From the NCBI GenBank assembly GCA_037976565.1, contig CP137667.1, forward strand, positions 1,508,199 to 1,572,198: a stretch of DNA of 64,000 bases, written 5' to 3'. Source of the stretch: Mesocentrotus franciscanus. Lineage: Eukaryota > Echinodermata > Echinoidea > Camarodonta > Strongylocentrotidae. Below, piece after piece: positions 39,501 through 51,500 of the stretch (positions within the stretch are counted from its first letter, which is position 1; every line of letters begins with the position of its first letter). The notes under the pieces were generated by a model. It was not told the origin of the DNA, searched no databases, and saw nothing but the letters and a program-made list of their open reading frames with translations. A program made the position numbers and the translations under genes.

Positions 39501-42500
39501 AAGACATTTACAGTCTTGCCGTACATTGATGGTGTCTCCCAACAACTCAAGCGCCGCCTAGAGAGCCATGGCATTCGAACGGTTTTCAGATCAGATACCA
39601 CCCTACGTCAACAACTTACACGCCCCAAGGATCCAATTCCTCCACATAGACGAGACGGCATTGTGTACAACATCCCTTGCAAAGGATGTGATAGATCCTA
39701 TATCGGTGAAACTGCCCGTCCGATAAAAGAAAGAATCACTGAGCACAAGAGGGACGTCAGGCTCCGCCGAACTGACAACTCAGCCGTAGCCGAACATGCT
39801 TGGGATAACCAGCATCAACCAGACTGGGACGGGGTTCAGTGCCTTTCCCAGGAACGGCATTGGTACACACGGAGGGTAAAAGAAGCTATCAATATCCGTC
39901 TCAATCCCAATAATTTCAACAGAGACAACGGGATCGATATCCCCGAATTTTGGATGCGTACGATACGCCGCCATGACACTCCCCGTCCAGCCGGCCAGCA
40001 CCGGTCGATTCCATTCAGCAGAGGGGCCGAGCCAGCGGCCCGTTGATTGGTTGAGCTCGCTATTGCTTCCGCCCAGCAGGCGAGCCGAACCAGCGGCCTG
40101 CTGATTGGTCGAGCACCGTGTGCGTCGACCATTAGGCCATTTGCATAATCAGCCGAACCAGCGGCCTACTGATTGGTCGAGCACCGTGTGTGTCGGCCAA
40201 TAGGCCTTGTGCATTATTGTTTCCGATTATCGATCGAATTATAGACCGTCGCGCCGGTCCTCCCGTAGAGTATAAAGCACCCTTGCTTACATTAGTTTTT
40301 ATCACCTGACGAAGTGTTGCAGCGGCGCACGAAACGTCGAGATCTTTTAGATTCCTTATTGACCACATTGCGAGACAAACGAATATCACTAGCGATATTA
40401 TTTTCGATACTACATCCGCAATGAGTAATATATTTAGCATTAATGACTAACCTTGTACATCGACGTAAGGTTCTGGGGTAGCACCTGTATGTGGTTTAAC
40501 ACAAAATAAATAACTTGACTTTATTTAGATGACAATGTCAAGAAAGTAAAAATGAGAATGAGAAGGTATTCTTATCAATGTGAACATGAAAGAATACTTT
40601 GCGGCTAAAAAGACGAAATAAACAATTTGAATTACTTATTTTAAGATGTTGGATTCCCCCATCGGTTGATAAACTATGAATTAATCTGAGCGTTTAATTT
40701 CACAATTATTCTAAGTTGGTAAATTATTCATTGACTCTGTATTTTAGATGACTATGTTGAGCGTTGTGCAAATAGTATATCCATTAAAGAAGAAAGAAAA
40801 ATCTTTGCACTATCGGCATAGCGTTGGTCCCGCTTACCATCTCTGTCGAATCGAACTTTGGTAAATCTATATGTGACACAACAACCTCTTTAGTTCTAGC
40901 TTAATGATAAACGATAATTGGGTCTAATTAACCCAGGGTAGCCACATCAGTATAGATAATGCCTTTCCTGTGGGCCCTGCAAATATTATTACCCTAGTAT
41001 CGCCGGTACTCATTTATACCTGGGTGGAGAGGGGCAAATGTGGTTTAATTTCTTGCCAAAGGACATAAGTGCCGGGCTTGAATTAAAAAACCTCAACCCT
41101 TAGATTGACAGTTAGAGATAGTTGAGTTTTGTTGCAGAGGGCGCTACACAAACTTATTTTTTGTGAGATAATGAAAAACTGAGTGTCAACTTGGAAGAAT
41201 ATAGAACTTAAATGACAAAATTCATCTTTGTTTGATCAAAATCGGTTCAGAGACGGCTGAAATATCCATAATATAACCATTTATAATATTTGTGCTGCTC
41301 CCACAAATATTCGGTATTTTTGAACCAGCCGTTGAAAAACGAGATAGCGCCTTATACGTTTGATTCCAGCCAATTCCAATATTAACTTTTTGTTGGCTTT
41401 TTCTTGTTGGTTATAATACAACCAACCAGCCGACCCGTGTATTTTTATTATTAATTAATTAATTAACGGTCACTGTATTTTTTTGAAAATGGAGCTGAAT
41501 TGGTATGATCGTATGGGGTCTAAAATTACCTTTATAGCAATTTTAGGTTCTAAAAGGGCACTAGAAATGTCTTAAATAAGAATAAGAGCAATAACCATGC
41601 ACTTTGAAGGCATTTGCGGTCTTAAAGAAGAACTCAACTATCCCTTTAAGGGAATGAACCACTGAACTATGACATCTTCAGAAGCGTCACTTACCCGGTA
41701 CACAGATAGCAGAAATGTCAGCTTTGAAACCCCGGTTGCCTGTAGAATAGTCCGTACTGAAATGGATTATGACGTCATCAGACATTAGTGTGATATTATC
41801 TGGTATGACGTCACCAATGAAGACAGCCCGGGGTTCATCGAGGGATCCAGATATACTGATTGAAACCTGTAAAGTAGAACGATAGGTCGTGCAACTTTAA
41901 TGGAGACACCCTTTATTGAGGGACAGTAGATGCCCTCCTACAACGAGAAAAGTTTCCCATCAATGAACACGTATGACCCATGTTCCATGCCGCTCGCTGC
42001 AGAGCTGCATAGAAAATCTATGAGAGTGACTTGACAGATATGATTTTAAAAACCGATAAAATCTTTAAATGATACATATTTCTACAGAATGTTAACCTTG
42101 AAAGTAGTGACAGTATTCTACGTTATCTTCAGTATCCATGATCTGACTATTAGCATTTGTATGTAACTTGCATAGCATTGTCGCGCCTTGATCAAAAGAT
42201 TCGGTTATATATGTCCGCGTAATAAACTCATATACTATTATTATTATCATGAACATCCCTTTGGGATGGGATAGCCTTACATATTTTGTTAAGGAATATA
42301 TGTGGTTAACAATAACTGAAGAAATATAGACTAGATCAGACAAGTCATTCTTAGACACTTTCAAGGCAGGTTCGTAGTGAGTAGCAAGACTTTAATGCAG
42401 GACAGGCGTTTCCACAGATGCAGAACTTATATCCCACTAACGGAGGACACCATTTGTCCCTCAAAAACGAGTGTTTATTACCTGACTTGTAATATGTAAA

Positions 42501-45500
42501 GGACGCATGCGCTTCAACTGAATAATTTACAATCCATGCATTTTTATCAGGCTGGTATTATAAATTATATAATATAGACACTTTATCATTAGAAGGATCA
42601 TCATATCAAACTTTATATACTAGTATTAGCTCTTAATTAAATTCAAATAAAGTCAACCAATCTCACGGAATTATGAGCTTGTAGCTTAAAGCGTAATGTG
42701 TGGGTACTATAGAGGAATTGAAATGTCTTAATGATAAGTCATATAACTATAATGATAGGCCGATGTAGCCATGATACCAACCTTATCATCCCATATGCTA
42801 ATTTGAAAGTCTTGGAATACAATGGATAGTTGACAGGTTGGTTCGGGTAGAAAGAATCTCCATATCACATTCTGTTCTCTAGGATAGTTGTTATATGGAT
42901 AGCTGAGTGAAGCGATGTAATACGTATCTCCACTCGACATAGTTACATTGGAACCTGTATGAGTGAAAACATTTCAAACAACTATATCATAAAGGAGAAT
43001 TTATCTAAAGGCATTTAACATAAATTCATTCACAGGGGAAAAATAAATATGATCTGATTATATTTTGGTCCTAATTACGTAAAGATACGGTGATATTAAA
43101 TCATCGATCCGACAGGGAAAGAAAACATGAAACGACATCTTCAAATAGCTATAACAACTAAAAGTGTTAAGGTCGCAAAGTCGGAATCATCAGTCTGCAC
43201 TGATAAATATGTCTTCTTCCTCAGTACAGTGTTCATCTATTATAACGCGCAGTTATTCCCTTATTTGGGATCATTTTGTGAACGTTAATAAAGCCTAGAT
43301 AAACTCATTCAAATAGAAGAGTTGTATATATTCATTATCACTAGAGGGCGTAAGTAAATCAGTATTCATAGAATTCCATGAATGGCACTCACAAACCAAT
43401 AACTACAAATCTGATGTCTCGAAGATAAAAGACTATCCTTCACATGCGTATGCAAAGACTAAATCATTCACAAAACTAACTTTTAACATTCAACACTTTA
43501 AACACCTGGAGCATTGAGAGATGTAGAAGTGACCGGTATGTTTTACTTACCGATTACATCAACATACGGCTGAGTAACAACTGTTTTGGAAGAGATCAAT
43601 ATGACTTGATTAGAAATGTGCCTTCTCTTATTACTTGTTATATTATTTCAATACGAATGCAATATTATATTTCTTGCGAATTCTCTCAGGAGGCGGATCG
43701 TTATTAAACATGTCAAAATAGTGATCTTCATACTTTTCCTTCCCTCATATGTTATGAGACGCGAAATTTATTGATATAAAACAAAAATGTTCTAGAAGTG
43801 TTACCGCGTGGGTGTGCGTGCAAAGGTATGTGTGATTGTGTTTATGTGCATGTGTGTGTGTGTGTTGGAGGGGTGAGGGTATGGATGTGGATCTATGTAC
43901 GTGTGGTAGTGCATGATGAACTCAACCTGAATTGAATAAACTTTAGGCATTCTATCCAATCACATCATGCTTTGTTATACTTCATATCAGTCACGTTTAC
44001 CACGACAATCCATGTTAATATTAGAATAGGTGACTAGCTATAATTTCATGTCATGTTATCCGATCTATAAAAGAGATTTTACACACCCGGCCGGTTCACA
44101 TTCATCAGGTAGATTGCTCTAGAAGATATCGGCTGTTTGGAGCAAGACAAACGTCATATACATTTACACAGCGGCCCTTCTGGCTTTGAAAAGATGATAT
44201 AAGGTTATCGTATTTGATCAATTACCTGATTCACAGTCGGCGTATAGATGAGCTTTGAATCCTCTGGTGATATCAGGGCCAGAGCCCGTAGCTCTGAACC
44301 GAATCAGAACATAGTCTGATGTGATGTTTATTGGTTCCTTTATGACGTCACCATATAAGGCAGCAAAAACGGTGTCGAATGAAGCAGATGAACTGATATG
44401 AAGCTATGTGAATAAATGAAGAGAGTGTGTAGAAAAAGGTTAAATAAATGGATACACTGTGAAAATATTCGCGATAATAATTACATTCCATGGGCATAAT
44501 AATGGAGGTGCGATTTGCCTTCGTCCTAAAAAGTTCTTAACGTAACTACAGAGTCAGAAAATAGGTCTTCAAACGTTTAATGAAGCAATGAAGGTTTAAG
44601 AAAGAACACGGGAGGATGCCCCTATTAAAACAAAACGATTATAGGTAACCAATGCCCATCCAGACATAAAATGAAACCCCATCCCCCAATATCATTTCCC
44701 TTTCTTTATCTCTCAAATCAAGATATTAACAGAGCAAAAATGACTCTCTTATAGGTTTTATTATATTAAGATTCAACCCCCCCCCCAAAAAACACTCAAA
44801 CTAAGCTGTTTTGAATTCAGTCCTCGATCAACGACTTGGTTTCATAGTAAGAGGGCATAGGAGAATATATCAGTTGACTAAAAGTTACAAGGAAACCTGG
44901 TCGGGATTATAAGATTATATTTTAAGTCCGATGTATCCACCCCCGCCTCCCCCGTTCCACCCACCCCACAACAAGACTCACGCTACGACATTGCCCCCAG
45001 ATTATCATTCAGTAAAATGCAGGATAAATAATAAATAAGATCAATTACCACGTCTTCCACCGATGTTGTTGTAAAATTGTCGAAATCGATGGTAAGTTGA
45101 CAATCAGGTTGAGGGAGTTTAATAAGCCAGATCCTGAATATGAAAGAAGGATGGTTTTGAGGGAAGTTGGGTGAGGCTATGGTGTAGGAATCCCCGCTTG
45201 GTAATAATATACCAGAGCCTGGATAAAAGAATGAGACATACGTTAGCTTTGTATAATTACCTGCATTGGGTCCTTCACCAAAAAGAAGGAATCGTCATTG
45301 AAGGTAGTTAGTTTCTATTGACATATTATCTTTGGCATCATGCATGTGTCATCATACATTTTATTACTTTTTAATACCGTTGCTCTCTCAGTGTTTAGAC
45401 TGTTTCTGTTTTAAGAGGCCATGTACAAATTAAATGTAACTGTTTTACTACTTGTCTCCCCGCGGCAGCGATAATCCACGGCCCAAGGTCAAGGGTATGA

Positions 45501-48500
45501 AGCATGCCATCGAGCGACCACGTCGCCAATATAGAAGTGCTTTCTTCACGAACGAGGAGATCAGACCGGAATATACATCCTATACCCACAGTGACGACAT
45601 CGAAGTGCTAAATGTGACAATCAAAGGACTAACGATTTCTTTCATCTACAAGCCCCCAAACATCGGTCTTTCGTAGCCCTCCACCACTACCAATATGCAT
45701 ATTGTAATTGGCGATTACAACAGCCACAATACGCAATGGGGCTACGATACCACTGGAGATATGGAGCACTAGTTGAAACACGGGCCCAAAACAATGACCT
45801 AAAACTAATCCATGACCAAAGCTCCAAAAGTCTTTTGCCAGTGCCCGCTGGAAGAGACGATACAACCTAGATCTAGTTTTCTGCAGCAGACTACCTGCTC
45901 CCACCAGTCGTAAGTTTGTAGCTGAGCCGATTCCAAGATCCCAACTTCGACCATCGGCATTCAACTTTAATACTGCAGTTATCACACCAAACAAGAACCC
46001 GTTCAAGCGAAGGTTCAACTTTGCCAAGGCAGACTGGCCTGCTTTCACCGAAAACCTTGATCATGCCCTTACAAATCTCCAATCAGACCCACAGAACTAT
46101 GAATCCTTCATAGAAATCGTCAAGAAGGTGTCGCGTAGATATTTCCCAAGAGGCTGTCGCACAACATACATTCCAGGCATCGACGAAGAATCAAGTCAGC
46201 TTCTGGCAAACTACACCACAGCCTATGACGCAAAAGGCCCCCAAGACGACTAATTCACACATGCACAAACTACCTGGAGTTGACCAGAACATGTCTCTTT
46301 TCACGAGACCTATTTCTGAGGAAGAACTACAGAAAGTTATCTCCACCCTACAGGTCAACAAGGCAGCAGGCATCGACGACATCAGATCAGAGCAGATGAA
46401 ACACATGGGCAACTGTAGCACAGAAATGGCTGCTAGACTAGTTTAACAACTGCATCGAGAACACCTGTGTCCCAAAACAGTGGCTCCGAACCAAAGTCGT
46501 CGCTATCCTCAAGCCAGGAAGGAACTCGAACGAAGTCAAGAACTTTCGACCGATCTCGCTCCTGTGCAAAACATACAAGCTGCTTGAACGCCTTATTCTC
46601 AACAGAATTGCGCCTCACGTTGACAGCCAATTAAACTGTGAGCAGGCAGGTTTCCTACCAAGAAAATACACTACGGGACAACTTTTCAACCAGACCCTAC
46701 ACATCGAAGACGGTTTTCAGAACAACCTCATCACCGGTGCAGTATTTGATGATTTATCTGCTGCTTATGACACTGTCAATCACCAAAGGTGACAGACAAA
46801 ACTTTATGACATCACAAATGACCTCAAACTCACCAGATTCATCCAAAAGATGATGCAGAACAGACGCTTCTTTGTCGAACTTGATGGGCAGAAGAGCAGA
46901 TGACGGAAACAGAAAAACGGTCTCCCCAGGGTGGCGTCCTGGCGCCAACCCTCTACAACATCTACACTGCTGACATCCCTTCAAATGAGAACACTCGAAA
47001 CTTCATCTATGCAGATAACACCTGCATCACAGCCCAGCATAGTACCTTCGAAGCTGTTGAACTCCATCTCATCACAGCGCTCGTAAGCCTTTCGGAATAC
47101 TACAGAGCAAACTACCTACGGGCAAACCCATCCAAGAATCAGGTGTGTGTCTTCAACTTGAAGAACAGGGAGGCAGAGAGAGAACTGAAGCTACAGTAGA
47201 ACCATGTGCAGCTCAACCACTGCGAGCATCCAGTGTACCTAGGTGAAAAAATCGATCGCACCTTATACTATAAGAAGCACATCGAGAAGACAAAAGGCAG
47301 AGTAGAATCTCGAAATACCATCATCGGGAAGCTAGCAACTTCACACTATGGCGCTGACCCCCAAACTGTACAAACTGCAGCTGTTAATTGCCCTCTGCAT
47401 GTCATCCGTAGAATATGCTGCCCAGTTTGGAGCAGACCAGCCCATGTGAAGAAGCTTGACACCACACTCAATAACCATATCGATATCAGGCTGCCTGAAA
47501 CCAACAAAAGTTGAGGAGATATATCACCTCGCTGGCATAGGATCTCCTAACCAAAGACGCACTAACACCTGCCTAAAGGAACGGATGAAGCAGGCGACAG
47601 ATGAAAGACACATGTTATACGGCTACCTACAACCCCACAGACGCCTTGTATCCCGACACAGCTTCCTCGATTCTGCCCCACCACCGGAACAGAATTCTCC
47701 ACCATCAGCCATGCCCATACTCATCAAAGGACTAAACCTGAAGTGGCCGGAGTGGAAATGCCTAAGTCGATCGAATGCGGACGAGAATGGGGCGGTGTAA
47801 GGCCAACATGGCAAGATGGGGGATATGCCCATGAAGAAGATACTCTCTGCGACTGCGGAGAGACTCAGACGATGGACCCCATCTTGCAGTGCGACGGCCG
47901 GCGGGACGGGTTGCACAGATGAAGACCTGGCCCTTGTAAATGAGAAGGCCATCGCAGCCATCGGGCGATGGAAGAACTTAATTTTATTTTATTTTATCTA
48001 GGAACTTTACATTAATCTTGGTCTAAGGAGACACGAACGAACGAACCAGTTGTACTGTTGGCATATATTATTACAACTTTCATAGCGTATAGCTATCGAA
48101 TGTTTTCTTAATGTGTAACAGTTGACCTTTTTCAGCAAATTTTGTATCCAGATTCTTATTTAAGGGACTTGGTAACATTGTTCAGATGAGAGAAAATGGT
48201 GCTAAGGTGGTGACTTTAATGCTAGATGTACAATTAAAGATAATCTGAAAGTTTGAGTGAAAACAGACCATTGTTAATGATAAAAATTGGGAAAACTGAT
48301 CGGATCGATTCTTTAATTCTCCCAAATATATTATTATAATTTATTAAATTTTATGTGAATGTAAATCGTCAAAAAGCAATGAATTGCCCTATATATACTA
48401 TTCCAAACATTTAAGTGTTGAAAGATTTTGTTAAAGCCTGTTTTATGTCTTATTTTCATGAAAAAACAGTTGGGAAAATGTACTGTTAGAGGGTGTTGCA

Positions 48501-51500
48501 CAGTAACGCCTTCAAAGAAAACATAAATATCATTGTAGTTTGAGAATTTTTCAGGATGTGTTGCATGTTAGAGGGTAAGTACAGTAAAGGGAATATAATA
48601 AGTAACATTTCATACAACAATTACGCAGTTTATTTATCACCCTTCAACAATGTTACCGGTTCACTTAACACGGTTCGATTTATTAAAAGTCGCTGGTTCA
48701 CATAACAAGTCTTACTGCATAAGAAATAACTTAGATTGACTTCTAGCTAGGTTCTTGAAAGGCTATATTATTACAATGGTAAGAACTGAATATCCGGGAA
48801 ATAAAGTTTGATTATCTCTATATTTACCTCTCGTGTCGATGTATGACGGGGCGTAAACATCTGAGAGAGATTAGGAAAGAAGTAAAGAGTTCAGTTGGTA
48901 TTTAATGGCAAAAACAAAAGGTCTATCGGTCAACCGTACATCAATCTAAAATTGAATTAAATCTATGACGTAGAAGATTACTTCTTAACAACTCCGTTTT
49001 AAATTATACCTTATCATTAAGACAGTTTAACCAATGCCGGATAATGGCGTTTGAGATTATGTTCAACCAATAGTGGACCGGGTTATGTCAAAGCAATAGC
49101 GTATCAGATCAAGTTTAACAAATGGCGTTTTAGAATAAAGTATCCACTATCATTGCAGATTACGTTTGGCCTAACAGATCAAAACAGATCAAACCACTGA
49201 CGTATTAGTATCTCATTATGTGCCCCCAATGGCATCTCGGATGTATTTTAACCAATGGCGACTCAAATTATTCAAGGGTTTAACCAATGATGTATCATCG
49301 ATGTATCACTAAATATGATTTAGTTTGACCATTTGCCTACCAGAGTATATTAACCTATTTAGCGAATGATAAACCAGATAAAGTTTAACTAGTAGAGTAC
49401 TACATTTAATCTAACCAATGATGTATTTGATATAAGTAAAGAAATTGAGCGATCTAGAAGGTCTAATTTAATGCAATTAATTTTCAATTCCATTTTTCTT
49501 TACTCATCATGCTCATCAAAAGCAAAATAAACATACATGCAAACATAATATATACACATATAATTAAAAAAGAAAACCACAGAGTGTTAAAAAAGAGTTT
49601 GGATACAAATTAAGGATTTTTAAAACCTTCCCTATTTTGGGTGATTGAGAGAGAGACAGAGAGAGAGAGAGATAAAGAGAGTAGGAACAAATGGTAGATG
49701 TAGAGGAAATGAAAGTAACAACACACCGTGGTCTTAAATTACCAACAACAGTATAACATACCTCGATCACACGTAGGCCTTAGAACAGCACAGAATCCAT
49801 ATGATGCAGGAATCTTGTGGTCGTTTGATCTAAACCAAATCCACACAACGTTCGAATCTATATCAAACCACGTCGGGATGTTCTGTTGAGTGTCAGTCAA
49901 GTTCCAAATCTATATTGGACCAATAACACGATAGGAACCACTTTACCTTAGGCAATTTCAATAGAGAATTATAAGAACGATATTGGAGAGTAAAAATGAG
50001 GAAAGAAAATTAGCAGAACATTGCACTTAGTTTTAAAAATGGGATAATTTAACAGAGAACAGTGGCACATGAATTAAACTACACTGATCATTACTATGAG
50101 TATTGTGGTTATTATTGTTATTACTATACTGCATCATTACTATGATTATTGTGGTTATTATTGTTATTACTACTCTTCATCATTACTATGAGTATTGTGG
50201 TTATTATTGTTATTACTACTCTGCATCATTACTATGAGTATTGTGGTTATTATTGTTATTACTACTCTTCATCATTACTATGAGTATTGTGGTTATTATT
50301 GTTATTACTACTCTTCATCATTACTATGAGTATTGTGGTTATTATTGTTATTACTACACTGCATCATTACTATGAGTATTGTGGTTATTATTGTTATTAC
50401 TACTCTTCATCATTACTATGAGTATTGTGGTTATTATTGTTATTACTACTCTTCATCATTACTATGAGTATTGTGGTTATTATTGTTATTACTACACTGC
50501 ATCATTTATATAAGTATTAAGGTATTAAGGTATTTTAACTATCTGCCTTAAAAAAGGGGGAAAAGGGGGATTTAATTACATGACTTGTAGATGTATTGTA
50601 TCCTGATCCGATCTCCAGAACCTCTCCGGGCACCTTCGCTGAAAGGCCACGCACTTCAATCTGGACGGTACAGTTCTGCGGAGCTTTGACAATCCAGGTA
50701 TAGAAACCTTCTACGTCTTCAAAATTATTGTATAGCAATGAATATCTAGGTGTCTTGACGTTTAACGACTCGTTACGTCCTAGTTCGACCACGTATTCTG
50801 TAACAAAAAATAAAATAACGTCTTTAGTAAATGGACCCACTCATGACCAATACCAACTTTCCGTTCTCCAAATAGCGGGTTGTCGCTATTGGCCCAATCC
50901 TGCCGACAGGGTGCGCATTCGCAGCATGTGTCATCGTTCAAATCCTGTTGATAGGCAATGTTCTCGATAGATCATTACATTAAATCTCACATTGCTGGTT
51001 AATTCATCCATTCTATCCAGCCAAAACATTTATATGTTATGCAATTTTTATTTTTTATATGTCATGTAATTTGTAATTATTTCTAATTGTGTAGATGCGA
51101 CTATTACTATTTCCTCCCATTTTGTATATATTGGAAATTAGGCCCACCTTGTACAGTAAGAGCTGTCGTATAGTTCACTGCAGCAGCTAAGTTACTTGCT
51201 TCACATGTGTAGCGACCATCATGTACAGTAGTAGCATCAACTATCAGTAAGGAGCTATAGAAAGTACCAGTTACAAATTCAATTCCAACTCCATGAGGAA
51301 TAGCTTCACCATCTTTTAGCCACCGGAAGTGAATAGGGAGGTCACCGTGTATTACAGTACACATAATTCGAGTCGGTTGACCTCGTCGAAGGGTGAGGGG
51401 TTCGATGGGCTGAATGACCGGAGGAACTGTAGGATATGAGAAGCATTTACCCCGAAAATGTAAACTTCATCAAAACACCCTCATAATATTCATTGGTTAT

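Larger units (their letters stand above)
37686..40442 (+). mobile_element. Penelope-like element with inverted terminal repeats
   Basis: Inverted copies of a 145-base terminal sequence lie at 37686-37831 and 40264-40408. A 12-bp target duplication, ATGACTAACCTT, lies at 37674-37685 and 40443-40454. The right end carries an extra 34-base tail beyond the repeat. The single long frame encodes an RT with GIY-YIG endonuclease. This is the usual Penelope-like architecture, in which a 5' inverted piece of the terminal repeat is common. The frame is intact, so the insertion is recent. Confidence 0.93.
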
